From NCBI RefSeq assembly GCF_021730615.1, contig NZ_JAJLMN010000001.1, positions 1,231,001 to 1,295,000 on the forward strand: 64,000 bases of DNA. Reading direction: 5' to 3'. Position 1 is the stretch's first letter. Each line of letters opens with the position of its first letter. Below are positions 52,189 through 60,656 of the stretch, piece by piece. A program made the translations under genes and the position numbers. This DNA comes from Lichenibacterium dinghuense. Lineage in GTDB: Bacteria; Pseudomonadota; Alphaproteobacteria; Rhizobiales; Beijerinckiaceae. Under the pieces are notes generated by a model that saw only the letters and a program-made list of their open reading frames with translations, did not search any database and was not told the DNA's origin.

Positions 52189-52440
52189 AGCCGCCCGCCA
52201 TCGACGATGTGGTGTCGGGCCTGAGATTCCTGTTCAACGCCACGCTCGACCGGCCGGACCCGTCGCGGCGCCCCGTCCCGGCGCGCTACACCCAGGATCC
52301 GCCGACCGTGCTGAACGTCGAGGGAATCGGGCGGCGGCTCGAAGCGGCACGAGGCCCGAAGGTCAGGGCCGCGCTCGGGATCGGGCCACGGGGCCGCGGC
52401 GCCCTTCGCGCGCAGGATCGACGGCCCGCCGGACGCCCTC
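52171..52440 (+). pseudogene. Tyrosine recombinase/integrase remnant
   Basis: A frame without a proper start reads SGVKPPAIDDVVSGLRFLFNATLDRPD, then PPTVLNVEGIGRRLEAARGPKVRAALGIG. These correspond to the SAM-like core-binding domain and the beginning of the catalytic domain of integrases of the type found in IS91-like and related mobile elements (ALRFFFKVTLGRPD; LPVVLSxEEVxRLLEAAPGPKYRAALS). The catalytic Arg, His and Tyr regions are missing, so it is dead. It replaces the rest of the hydantoinase gene, which suggests that insertion or deletion at about base 52170 destroyed that gene. Confidence 0.6.
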
Positions 52441-53101
52441 ACGTGAGCGGTCCGATCAACGCCCCCCAGCCCAGGCGCTCGCGCACGGCGTAGACCTCGC
52501 GCCGCAGCCAGGCGTCGACCCCGAGCGCGCGGCCGGCCGGCAGCACGGCGAGGGACCCGCAGGCGAAGATCAGGAAGACGTAGCTCCAGGGCCACTCCGA
52601 CGGGTCGCCCGGCCGCTGGTTGTAGATGCCGAGCCACAGGTTGACGGTGAACAGCGCCGCCAGCGTGCCGGACAGGCGCACGACGACGCCCAGCATCAGC
52701 GCCGCCGCGAAGAACAGCTCGGCGAAGTAGACCAGCGGGTTGAACAGGAGGAAGTGCGGCAGCACCACGTCCTTCACGAGATCCGCCTGGACCGCGAAGG
52801 AGGCCCGCCCCACCATCTGCTCGGTCCAGTAGTGGAGGCCGTTGTGGAGGCCGAAGGGCAGCTTCCACAGCGTGCCCTGGAACCACATGCAGCCGATCAT
52901 CACCCGCACGAAGAACCACCACAGCGTCGAGCCGCGGCGCTGCTCCGGGTCGTCGGCGAGGTTCAGCACGGCGACGAACAGGCTCGCCGCGAGCAGCGCG
53001 TAGAAGAGCGCCAGCAGGGCGAAGCGCCAGAGCCCGAGGGCGAGGAAGTCGCCCGTGTTGGCGGACAGGAACGCAAGAGCGTCCTCAAAGGGGTTCGACA
53101 T
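52439..53101 (-). CDS. DoxX/DoxD-like integral membrane protein
   Basis: 220 residues with about four to five membrane helices (FALLALFYALLAASLFVAVL, VMIGCMWFQGTLWKLPFG, LVYFAELFFAAALMLGVVV, FTVNLWLGIYNQRP, YVFLIFACGSLAVLPAG). WKLPFG, AELFFA and AGRALGVDAWLR resemble the DoxX and thiosulfate:quinone oxidoreductase small-subunit (DoxD) superfamily. It is nine bases downstream of the ABC permease on the same strand, last gene of the selenium-linked operon. A role in redox handling of the imported selenium species is a guess from position only. Confidence 0.75.
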   Translation of the reverse strand: MSNPFEDALAFLSANTGDFLALGLWRFALLALFYALLAASLFVAVLNLADDPEQRRGSTLWWFFVRVMIGCMWFQGTLWKLPFGLHNGLHYWTEQMVGRASFAVQADLVKDVVLPHFLLFNPLVYFAELFFAAALMLGVVVRLSGTLAALFTVNLWLGIYNQRPGDPSEWPWSYVFLIFACGSLAVLPAGRALGVDAWLRREVYAVRERLGWGALIGPLT

Positions 53102-53110
53102 GGATTGGCC

Positions 53111-54664
53111 TCAAGGATCTGCGGCGGGCCGGCAGCCCTGCTGGAGGCGGACCGGGAGGTCGCCGACCCGCAGGGCGCGCCGGAGCCACCGCGAGACGGC
53201 GTCGACGGACAGGGACAGGAGCGCGGTGGCGGCGATCAGCACGAGCGCCGCATCGAGGCGCAGTTCCGAGATGGCGCCGTCGACGTAGAAGCCGAGCGTC
53301 GCGACCCCGAGGATGCCGAAGATGGCGCTCTCCCGCAGGATGATCTCCCAGCGGTACAGCGCGTAGGCCAGGAACTGGCCGTAGAGCCGCGGCAGCGTCT
53401 CGTAGAGATAGAGGTCGGAGCCGCGCGCCGGCGCGTCGGGCCGGTAGGCGAGCGCGTCGGCCTGCCGGCCCATCAGGTAGCCGATGACGGCGCCGTTGTG
53501 CAGCGTGAGCGCGATCACGGCGGGCAGCATGGAGGGGCCGAGCGTCTGCAGCAGCACGTAGGCCAGCATGTAGTCCGGGGTCGAGCGCGCCACCACGAGG
53601 AGCGCCCGGCCGAGCGGCCGCCCCCAGGGGCCGGCGAACCGCCGGCACACGAGCGGGAACAGCACGAGCGACAGGAGGGCGGTGGCGCAGAGGGCCATCT
53701 GCGACAGCACCAGCGTGCGCAGCGCGCCCGGCAGCGCCTGATGGAGGAGGATGTCGCCGAGCCAGCGCGCGAAGGCGGCCCAGGGCGCCGCCGAGGCGAG
53801 GTCGGCGCCCCGGAGGGGGGCCGGCACGGCGTCGTGGCCGAGGAAGCGGGCGAGATTCGCCAGCGCGTGGCCGCCGGGCAGGCCGGCCGGCAGCACCACG
53901 ACCGCGGCGACCACCAGGACGGGGACGGCCCGCGGCCGCGCCCACAGCCGCCGCGTCGCCACGAGGGCGTAGAAGCAGAACAGCAGGGCGGACGCCTGGC
54001 TGAACTCCCCCGCCTTGAAGTAGGCGTCGAGCTCGAAGCCGATCGTCGGCAGCCCGATGAAGCCCAGCACCAGGGTCGAGCGCAGCCCGCATTCGAGCCG
54101 GTACATGGCGTAATGGCCGAACTGCTCCAGGAGGTCGGGCAGGCGAGCGTAGAGGAAGGCGGAGGCGGTGCCCGTGCCGACGGGCAGCACGCGGAGGGCC
54201 GACAGGTCCGCCTCATCGATCATCTCGGCGTAGACCTTGGCGAAGATGCCGGCGTAGGGCAGCGCGATGGCGAGCACGCCGGTGAGCGGCCCGAGCCCCA
54301 GCACCTGCATCAGGAGCAGGGCCCAGAACAGCTCGTGCACGGAGCGCAGCAGCGCGCAGAGCACCCGCACCGCGAAGGACCTCGGGAACGCCAGTGCGAG
54401 CGCGAGCCCGGACGCGCCCCCGGCGCCGACGCCGAGCAGCGCGAAGGCCACGGTGTCGGCCAGCGCCCGCCCATTCACCGCGAGCACGTCCGGGGTGAGC
54501 AGGCCCCTGAACAGGCGCGACAGCTCGGCGAACGGGTGCGAGGCCGTGACGGCGAGGTCGCCGAAGCGGAGCGCGACCACCCCGAGCAGCAGGAAGGCGA
54601 GGCTCGTGTTGACGAAGCCGGGCCGGAAGGGGGCGAGGGGCTGGCGGAGCGGGGCGTCCGTCAC
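53111..54664 (-). CDS. PhnE-type ABC permease, two fused copies (putative selenate transporter)
   Basis: 517 residues, about twice the length of PhnE. Two permease halves are visible, each with a PhnE-type end: ECGLRSTLVLGFIGLPTIGFELDAYF in the first half and RWEIILRESAIFGILGVATLGFYVDGAI in the second. About twelve membrane helices. The fused form should make the whole channel from one polypeptide. It follows the ATPase gene by three bases. The neighbouring binding protein identifies the likely ligand class as selenium oxyanions rather than phosphonate. Confidence 0.88.
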   Translation of the reverse strand: MTDAPLRQPLAPFRPGFVNTSLAFLLLGVVALRFGDLAVTASHPFAELSRLFRGLLTPDVLAVNGRALADTVAFALLGVGAGGASGLALALAFPRSFAVRVLCALLRSVHELFWALLLMQVLGLGPLTGVLAIALPYAGIFAKVYAEMIDEADLSALRVLPVGTGTASAFLYARLPDLLEQFGHYAMYRLECGLRSTLVLGFIGLPTIGFELDAYFKAGEFSQASALLFCFYALVATRRLWARPRAVPVLVVAAVVVLPAGLPGGHALANLARFLGHDAVPAPLRGADLASAAPWAAFARWLGDILLHQALPGALRTLVLSQMALCATALLSLVLFPLVCRRFAGPWGRPLGRALLVVARSTPDYMLAYVLLQTLGPSMLPAVIALTLHNGAVIGYLMGRQADALAYRPDAPARGSDLYLYETLPRLYGQFLAYALYRWEIILRESAIFGILGVATLGFYVDGAISELRLDAALVLIAATALLSLSVDAVSRWLRRALRVGDLPVRLQQGCRPAADP

Positions 54665-54667
54665 GGC

Positions 54668-55348
54668 TCAGCCCGCGTAGAAGCGCGCGAGGTCGGCGGG
54701 CCCGAGGTCCGCCGCCGGCGCGTCGAGCGCGATGCGGCCGCCGTCGAGCGCGACGATCCGGGTGGCGATGCCGAGGGCGAGCCGCACGTCGTGTAGCGCC
54801 AGCACCAGCGTGCCGTGGCGCGCCGCGAGGCGGTCCAGCACGGCGGCGCCCTGCCGGGGGTCGAGCGCCGACACCGGCTCGTCCCCCACCGCCACGGGGC
54901 GCCCGTCGTAGAGCGCGCGGGCCACCGACACGCGCTGCCCCTGGCCGCCCGACAGCTCACCCGCCCGCCGGAACATCTCCGGCTCCAGCCCCACCTCGGC
55001 CAGCACGGCGCGCACCTCCTCGACCTCGCGCCGCCGCGGGCGGATCAGGGTGCGCAGGTTGAACAGGGCCGAGTGGCGGTCGAGCCGGCCCATGTAGACG
55101 TTGTGGAAGACGCTGAGGCTGCGCACCAGCGCGGCCCCCTGCGGCACCAGCGCGGCGCGGCCCCCGGCGCGGGCGTAGACGAGGTTGAGCAGGGTCGACT
55201 TGCCGGCGCCGGAGCGCCCGAGCAGCGCCACGCGCTCACCCTCGTGCACCGCGAAGTCGAGATCGCGCAGCACGGTGCGGCCCGCGTAGCCGACGGCCGC
55301 CTCCGTGACGCGGATCGCGGCCCCCGCCGCGGGGCATGCCCCGCCCAC
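54668..55348 (-). CDS. PhnC-type ABC transporter ATPase (putative selenate transporter)
   Basis: 226 residues from GTG 55348; the ribosome site is poor, and the start lies only 7 bases from the binding-protein stop, so coupling is likely. Walker A is LGRSGAGKSTLL, signature ELSGGQGQRVSVARAL, Walker B PVAVGDEPVSALD, and the switch histidine is in VLALHDVRLAL. ATP hydrolysis in the cytoplasm drives the double permease encoded next. The length is slightly below PhnC (~250-260). Confidence 0.88.
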   Translation of the reverse strand: MGGACPAAGAAIRVTEAAVGYAGRTVLRDLDFAVHEGERVALLGRSGAGKSTLLNLVYARAGGRAALVPQGAALVRSLSVFHNVYMGRLDRHSALFNLRTLIRPRRREVEEVRAVLAEVGLEPEMFRRAGELSGGQGQRVSVARALYDGRPVAVGDEPVSALDPRQGAAVLDRLAARHGTLVLALHDVRLALGIATRIVALDGGRIALDAPAADLGPADLARFYAG

Positions 55349-55355
55349 CGGCCGC

Positions 55356-56240
55356 TCAGTCCAGGAGCCCGGCCGCCTTGGCGACGGCCTCGACGGGGGC
55401 GTATTCGGCATCGTCGGCCGGCACGAACTTCGAGCGGCCGAAGGGGGCCAGGATGGCGGGGTCCGTGATGCCCACCAGCGTGTCCTGGAGCTTCCGCGTG
55501 AAGCCGGCCCCGTAGGTTCCGTCGACGTCGCCCCGCACCGTCCACTGGTAGTCGGGGAAGGGCGGCGAGCGCCAGATCACCGACACCTTGGACTCGTCGA
55601 CCTTGCCGGCCTTCCGGTCGAGGTCCCACACCGAATAATCGACGACGCCGAGGTCGTAGGCGCCCGACTGCACGAGCTGGATCGTGCGCGAATGGTCGCC
55701 CGAGAAGCCGACCCGGGAGAAGATCTGCCCCGGCTCCTTCCCGTCGAAGGCTCCGCGGATGTAGTATTCCGGCATGACGCGGCCGGAGGTCGAGGTGCGG
55801 GCGCCGAACGTGAAGGTGCGGCCCGCGATCGCCTTCTGGATCTCCGGCGCCTCCTTGAGGCCCGTGTCGCCGTTCGCGATCATGAGGCTCCGGAACGCCG
55901 TGTCCTCCGCGCCCTGCGCGATGGCGCGGCTGCCCGGCACCTTGGCGCGGGCCTGCACGCCGGTGACGCCGCCGAACCAGGCGAGCTGGACCTCGCCGTT
56001 GACGAAGCTCGTCACCGCGGCCGGATAGCTCTTCACCGGCACGTAGCGCACCGGCACGCCGAGCTTCTCCTGAAGGTAGCTCGCGACCTTGCCGAAGCGC
56101 TCGGCGAGGCGGGTCTCGTCCTGGTCCGGGATGGCGGTGAAGACGAAGGTGGGCTTCTCGGCCGCCAGGGCGGCGGGCGCCTGCAGGGCGGCGGGGGCGA
56201 GCGCGGCGGCGATGGCGATGGCGAGGGCGGCGAGCTTCAT
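55356..56240 (-). CDS. Putative selenate ABC transporter substrate-binding protein (PhnD-like, TIGR04553 type)
   Basis: 294 residues. A signal peptide (ALAIAIAAALAPAALQAPAALA) is followed by FTAIPDQDETRLAERFGKVASYL, VPVRYVPVKSYPAAVTSFVNGEVQLAWFGG (broken here to VPVKSYPAAV and LAWFGGVTGVQARAKVPG), FTFGARTSTSGRVMPEYYI, RVGFSGDHSRTIQLVQ and FPDYQWTVRGDVDGTYGAGF. This pattern matches the PhnD-like group that databases name putative selenate binding proteins, which are genomically linked to selD. It is 21 bases downstream of selD here. The ligand (selenate, selenite or another oxyanion) is inferred from this linkage. Confidence 0.87.
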   Translation of the reverse strand: MKLAALAIAIAAALAPAALQAPAALAAEKPTFVFTAIPDQDETRLAERFGKVASYLQEKLGVPVRYVPVKSYPAAVTSFVNGEVQLAWFGGVTGVQARAKVPGSRAIAQGAEDTAFRSLMIANGDTGLKEAPEIQKAIAGRTFTFGARTSTSGRVMPEYYIRGAFDGKEPGQIFSRVGFSGDHSRTIQLVQSGAYDLGVVDYSVWDLDRKAGKVDESKVSVIWRSPPFPDYQWTVRGDVDGTYGAGFTRKLQDTLVGITDPAILAPFGRSKFVPADDAEYAPVEAVAKAAGLLD

Positions 56241-56261
56241 GGCGATCCTCCGGGCGGGCGT

Positions 56262-57305
56262 TCAGGCGACCGACACGGTGCCGTCGCCAGCGGCGAAGGT
56301 GCCCACCACCGCGGCGCGGCCGAAGCCCCGCTCGCGGGCGCGGCCCATCACGGCGTCGAGGTCGTCCGGCGACACGGCGACGAGCAGGCCGCCCGAGGTC
56401 TGCGGGTCGCACAGGAGATCGCGGCTCCAGGCCGGCAGCGCGCCGCCGAGCCGGACCTCGTCGCCGAAGCCCGCCCAGTTGCGCCCCGAGGCGCCGGTCT
56501 TCACGCCCTCCGCCACGAGGGCCGCGACGCCGTCGAGCAGCGGCAGTGCGGCGAAATCGACGTCGAGCGACAGGCCCGAGCCCCGCACCATCTCCAGCGC
56601 GTGACCGAGCAGGCCGAAGCCGGTCACGTCCGTCATGGCGTGGACGCCGGGGATGGCCGGCATGTCGGCGCCGAGCACGTTGACCTGCGTCGTGGAGGCC
56701 ACCATGGCGTCGTAGCCGGCGGCGCCGAGCGTGCCGCGCTTGAGCGCCGCGCCCAGCACGCCGACGCCGAGGCCCTTGGTGAGCACCAGCCTGTCGCCCG
56801 CCTTCGCCCCGACGTTGCGCAGCACGCGGTCCGGATGGACGAGGCCGAGGGCCACGAGGCCGTAGATCGGCTCGGGCGCGTCGATGGAATGGCCGCCCGC
56901 CACCGGGATGCCGACGTCGGCGCAGACCGAGGCGCCGCCCGCCAGGATCTCCCCGATGGTCTCGACGGGCAGCTTGTCGACCGGCATGCCGACCAGCGCC
57001 AGCGCGAAGATGGGGCTGCCGCCCATGGCGTAGACGTCCGACAGGGCGTTGGTGGCCGCGATGCGGCCGAAATCGCGCGGGTCGTCCACGATGGGGTTGA
57101 AGAAGTCGGTGGTGGCGATCAGCGCCTGCGCGTCGTTGAGGCGGTAGACGGCCGCGTCGTCGCCCGTCTCGTGGCCGACCATCATGTTGGCGAAGGGCCC
57201 GGCCTCCGGCATCTTGGCCAGGATCCCCTTCAACACGGCGGGCGCCAGCTTGCAGCCGCAGCCGCCGCCGTGGGCCAGGCTGGTCAGGCGGAAGGGTGCG
57301 TTCAT
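56262..57305 (-). CDS. selD: Selenide, water dikinase (selenophosphate synthetase)
   Basis: 347 residues, the same length as the E. coli enzyme. The catalytic N-terminal loop reads GGGCGCKLAP, with Cys/Lys as in E. coli (Cys, not selenocysteine, so it needs no UGA recoding). GDDAAVYRLND, TDFFNPIVDDPRDFGRIAATNALSDVYAMGG and MTDVTGFGLLGHALEM are the ATP- and metal-binding AIRS/PurM-like motifs. It makes selenophosphate from selenide and ATP. It is the first gene of an operon with the putative selenate transporter and a DoxX-like protein. No selA, selB, tRNA-Sec or selU gene is seen in the window. Confidence 0.94.
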   Translation of the reverse strand: MNAPFRLTSLAHGGGCGCKLAPAVLKGILAKMPEAGPFANMMVGHETGDDAAVYRLNDAQALIATTDFFNPIVDDPRDFGRIAATNALSDVYAMGGSPIFALALVGMPVDKLPVETIGEILAGGASVCADVGIPVAGGHSIDAPEPIYGLVALGLVHPDRVLRNVGAKAGDRLVLTKGLGVGVLGAALKRGTLGAAGYDAMVASTTQVNVLGADMPAIPGVHAMTDVTGFGLLGHALEMVRGSGLSLDVDFAALPLLDGVAALVAEGVKTGASGRNWAGFGDEVRLGGALPAWSRDLLCDPQTSGGLLVAVSPDDLDAVMGRARERGFGRAAVVGTFAAGDGTVSVA

Positions 57306-57453
57306 GGGTGGGTCTCGCTCCGCAGGGCCGCCGTCGCGCTCGCCGGCCGCTGTTGGGGTTGAATCGCGCGGGCCGCCGCCGAGGTTACGCCGCCGCGGCG
57401 TCCGGCGATAGCTGCCCGCCACCCCGCCGCGGGCGCGGTCCGCGCGGGGGACG

Positions 57454-58212
57454 TCACGCCGCCTCCGACCCGTCGCGCCGCGGTGCGGGGACGGGCTCCG
57501 CGCGCCGCAGCGTCACGGCGAGGCGCAGCACCGTTCGCACCAGCACCGCGGAAGCGCGCAGCGTCGGCCCGAGCCGGCCCGACACCTTGGACACGCCGCC
57601 GACCCGGCGCCGGCAGCCGACCGGCACCTCCAAAACGCGCAGGCCGCGCGCCGCCGCGCGCATCTGCATCTCGACGTTCCAGCCGAAGCTCGTCTCGGCC
57701 ATGCCGAGCGCGTCGAAAGCGGGCCTGCGGATCGCGCGGAACGGCCCCATGTCGGTCGAGCGCACGCCGTAGAGCGCGCGCAGCATGAGGCCGGCGATGC
57801 GCCCCGCCGCGACCTGCGGCGCGCCGAGGCTGCCCGGCTCGCGCGGGCCACGGAGGCGCGAGCCGAGCACGAGATCCGCTCGGCCGCCCAGCACGGGGCC
57901 GACCACCTCGCCCGCCAGCTCCACCCGGTCCGAGCCGTCGCCGTCCACGAAGGCGATCACGGCTGCGTCGGCCCGCGTGGCCGCGGCGCCAGCCGCGCAG
58001 GCCCGGCCGTAGCCGCGGCGCCGCTCGACCACGACGCGCGCGCCGGCCGCCTCCGCCCGCGCCGCGGTGGCGTCGCGCGAGCCGCCGTCGACCACGATCA
58101 CCTCGTCGAGCCCCGCCGCGAGCAGCGCCGACACCACGCCGCCGATCGCCGCCTCCTCGTCGAGGCAGGGCACGACGATCGACACCACGCCCTCGGCGCC
58201 CCCGGCCCGCAA
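57454..58212 (-). CDS. Family 2 glycosyltransferase (DPM1-like)
   Basis: 252 residues from TTG 58212, only four bases after the stop of the radical SAM gene. VSIVVPCLDEEAAIGGVVSALLAAGLDEVIVVDGGSRD is the GT2 N-terminus; AFVDGDGSD holds the metal-binding DxD, and TDMGPFRAIRRPAFDALGMAETSFGWNVEMQMRAA the acceptor/QxxRW-like region. VGCRRRVGGVSKVSG resembles the polyprenyl-phosphate glycosyltransferases. It lacks membrane helices, so it is cytoplasmic and peripheral. Last gene of the cluster with radical SAM, membrane glycosyltransferase and TIGR04282 genes. Confidence 0.86.
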   Translation of the reverse strand: MRAGGAEGVVSIVVPCLDEEAAIGGVVSALLAAGLDEVIVVDGGSRDATAARAEAAGARVVVERRRGYGRACAAGAAATRADAAVIAFVDGDGSDRVELAGEVVGPVLGGRADLVLGSRLRGPREPGSLGAPQVAAGRIAGLMLRALYGVRSTDMGPFRAIRRPAFDALGMAETSFGWNVEMQMRAAARGLRVLEVPVGCRRRVGGVSKVSGRLGPTLRASAVLVRTVLRLAVTLRRAEPVPAPRRDGSEAA

Positions 58213-58216
58213 GGCC

Positions 58217-59332
58217 CTACAGGCTCCAGCGCAGGCCGCAGTTCGCGCAGGCGGTCGGCGGCCGGTCGGACTGGAGCGCGGCCCGGAAGTCGCGGTAGCG
58301 GGCGCCGTTCCAGATCTCGCGCAGCGTTTCCTGCGTGGCGTCGCCGAGCGTGTAGTTCTCGTAGCCGGCCTGGGCGAAGGGCGCGATGCAGCAGGGCAGC
58401 GCCCGGCCGTTGGCGGTGAAATACATCACGGTCCAGGGCCGCCCGCACAGCGACCACGGATTGCTGTCCGCCTTGCGCTCGAGGCTCAGGCCCGGCTCGG
58501 AGGCGGCCCCCGAGGCCGAGAAGACGAGGCCGAGCCGGGACGCCACGCGCTCGGCCTCGGCGATGTGCTCGGCTTCCCCGGCCGCGAGGCTCTCGAACAG
58601 CGCCTGGTCGGGCCGCGCGAGGCCGACCGCCCCTTCCTCGAAGAAGACGAGGCGCTGGAGGTAGACCTCGCGCACGCCGATGTCGGCGGCGAGGCGCACG
58701 AAGGCCGGCAACTCGGCGACGGTCTCCTTGAGGCCCGTGAGCCAGGCCGAGACGCGCGGCTTGGCGAAGCCCTCGCGCTCCTGCATGGCGCGGAAGCGGG
58801 CGACGTTCTTCAGGATGCGCTCGAAATAGTCGACGCCGCGCACCGCGAGGTAGCTTTCCCGCGTCGAGGCGTCGAGCGACACGCGCAGCTCGTCGAGGCC
58901 GGCGTCCACCAGGGCGCGGCCGTTGCGCTCGTTCAGCACCGTACCGTTGGTGTTGAACAGCACGTAAGTGCCGCGGTCCTTCAGGTGGCGCACCATCTTC
59001 GGCAGATCCTTCACCAGCATCGGCTCGCCGACGCCGTGCAGAACCGCACGCTTGAGATCCGGGATCTGGTCGACGATGCGGGTGAACAGGTCCCACGACA
59101 GGTCGGCCGGCGGCTCCAGCTCGACGTAGGTGCGCGGGCAGGTGGTGCAGAGCAGGTTGCAGCGGTTGGTCACCTCCAGGTAGAGGCAGACGGGCGGCCG
59201 CACCGCCACAGGCGAGCGCTGCGGGTCGGCGGCCTCGTGGTAGCGGCGGGGATCGACGGCAGGCGACACCGGCGCCGCTTGGTCCGCCACGGCCGCCGTC
59301 GCGTCGCCGGCCCGGGCCTCATCCAGCGTCAT
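58217..59332 (-). CDS. Radical SAM/SPASM-domain protein
   Basis: 371 residues. CLYLEVTNRCNLLCTTC holds the CxxxCxxC that binds the radical SAM 4Fe-4S cluster; LHGVGEPMLVKDL is the GxxEP SAM-contact motif and FNTNGTVLNE, LRVSLDAST follow. The C-terminal SPASM region has cysteines in SLCGRPW, LPCCIAPF and PTACANCGL, for an auxiliary cluster. The N-terminal ~45 residues are a variable leader. It generates a 5'-deoxyadenosyl radical for a carbon-carbon, oxidation or sulfur chemistry step on an unknown substrate. It overlaps the next gene upstream by 14 bases and is coupled in one operon with it. Confidence 0.88.
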   Translation of the reverse strand: MTLDEARAGDATAAVADQAAPVSPAVDPRRYHEAADPQRSPVAVRPPVCLYLEVTNRCNLLCTTCPRTYVELEPPADLSWDLFTRIVDQIPDLKRAVLHGVGEPMLVKDLPKMVRHLKDRGTYVLFNTNGTVLNERNGRALVDAGLDELRVSLDASTRESYLAVRGVDYFERILKNVARFRAMQEREGFAKPRVSAWLTGLKETVAELPAFVRLAADIGVREVYLQRLVFFEEGAVGLARPDQALFESLAAGEAEHIAEAERVASRLGLVFSASGAASEPGLSLERKADSNPWSLCGRPWTVMYFTANGRALPCCIAPFAQAGYENYTLGDATQETLREIWNGARYRDFRAALQSDRPPTACANCGLRWSL

Positions 59333-60656
59333 GGCGCATCTCCCCGCGGCGCCGGGTCCAGACGTCGCGCGCCGCCGCGAGGAGCGCGAGTCCCATGAGG
59401 AGGGACCACCGGGCGAGGAAGCCCGGCGCGTCCCCGTGGAAGCTGTAGAGCAAAAAGCCGCCCGTGGTCAGGACGAAGGGGCTCCACAGGCCGAGCAGCG
59501 CCGTGAAGGGCGCGGCGACGAGGAAGTACCACGGGAAGGTCGGCGTCAGAAGGCACAGGAACGCCACGGCCAGCAGCGCCGTGCCGCCGAGCGCCGCGCG
59601 CAGCGACGGGTCGCCGCGCCGCCGCGTCCAGAGAGCGAGACCGAGCAGCGCCGCGGCGGCGAGGGACGCGTAGGCGCCGGCCATCCAGGGGCGCGCCAGC
59701 CCCGCGGCGGCGAGCAGCGCCAGCGGCAGGACGCCGCCGCCCGTGTCGAGGCCCTGCTCGCGCGCGTAGTTCGGCAGGAAGCCGACGACGCCCGTCCCGG
59801 CCGACAGCGCGAAGGGGAGGTAGCAGAGCGCCGCGAGGCCGAGCACGGCGAGCGGCAGGAGCACGCGCCAGGGCCGCCAGAGAGCCGGCAGGCCGAGCGC
59901 CGCCGTAGGCTTGACGAGGGCGCCGAGCGTCATGGCGGCCGCCGCCGCAGTGGGCCGCGCCGTCCCGCCACCCCAGGCGAAGGCGCCGAACACGGCCGCC
60001 AGCACCGCGGCATCCGCGTGGCCGTTGCCGGCGATCTCCCACAGCGGCGCCGGGTGGAGCAGGTAGAGGGCGAGCCATTCCCGCGGCCGCCCGAGGCGGG
60101 CGAGCAGGCGCGCCATGGCCAGCACGGCCACGCCCTCCAGCAGCACCATCGCGCCCTTCATGGCGAGCACGCTCGACGAGACCCGCGTCACCAGGGCGAA
60201 CAGGGCCTCGGCGACCGGCGGGTAGATCGTCACGGCGTAATCGCGCTTGTCGATCAGCCCGTACTGGGCGGGGTCGCGCAGGGCCAGGAGCGCCGGGTCG
60301 GCGGGCACGTGGGTATAGGGGTCGAAGCCGGCCGCGACGACCCGCCCGTCCCAGATGTAGCGGTACACGTCGCCCGACAGGGTCGGCACCGTCGGCAGCA
60401 GGGCGAGCCTCAGCGCGACCGCGACCGCTACGACGCCCGGCAGGGCCATGCGGGCCCGGCTGCGCAGCGCCAGCGCGGCGGCGGCGAGCGCGAGCCCGCC
60501 CTGCGCGAAGGCGCAGCCATAGAACAGGAGGTCGCTGTGCGCCCGGCCTTCCGCCGTCCCCCAGGTGCAGAGCGCGACCAGAGCCAGCACCGCGGCGAGC
60601 ACCGGGGAGGCCTGGCGGGAGCGCGCGACGGGCCGGGGAAGCGCAGCGGCGGTCAC
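59319..60656 (-). CDS. GT-C type membrane glycosyltransferase (mannosyltransferase-like)
   Basis: 445 residues from GTG 60656, which overlaps the stop of the TIGR04282 gene (GTGA). About ten to twelve membrane helices. LSGDVYRYIWDGRVVAAGFDPYTHVPADP is the typical first periplasmic loop of polyprenyl-sugar dependent glycosyltransferases with the acidic catalytic residue (GDVYRY), and YPPVAEALFAL and LLHPAPLWEIAGNGHADA follow. TPTFPWYFLVAAPF is a late helix. It would transfer a sugar from a lipid-linked donor on the periplasmic side. The GT2 protein could make such a donor. Confidence 0.83.
   Translation of the reverse strand: MTAAALPRPVARSRQASPVLAAVLALVALCTWGTAEGRAHSDLLFYGCAFAQGGLALAAAALALRSRARMALPGVVAVAVALRLALLPTVPTLSGDVYRYIWDGRVVAAGFDPYTHVPADPALLALRDPAQYGLIDKRDYAVTIYPPVAEALFALVTRVSSSVLAMKGAMVLLEGVAVLAMARLLARLGRPREWLALYLLHPAPLWEIAGNGHADAAVLAAVFGAFAWGGGTARPTAAAAAMTLGALVKPTAALGLPALWRPWRVLLPLAVLGLAALCYLPFALSAGTGVVGFLPNYAREQGLDTGGGVLPLALLAAAGLARPWMAGAYASLAAAALLGLALWTRRRGDPSLRAALGGTALLAVAFLCLLTPTFPWYFLVAAPFTALLGLWSPFVLTTGGFLLYSFHGDAPGFLARWSLLMGLALLAAARDVWTRRRGEMRHDAG

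Noticed and set aside
52754..54796. A 680-codon plus-strand open frame opposite the ABC permease
   Set aside because: Its sequence is low in hydrophobic structure, rich in Arg/Glu/Gly and is the exact antisense of a well-matched PhnE-type permease; a shadow frame typical of GC-rich DNA.
52439..56240. Phosphonate transporter (phnCDE)
   Set aside because: The ATPase and permease look PhnC/E-like, but the binding-protein pattern and the selD linkage fit the putative selenate group better; no phosphonate degradation genes are present.
55305..57362. A 685-codon plus-strand open frame opposite selD and the binding protein
   Set aside because: Antisense to clearly recognised genes, with no family resemblance.
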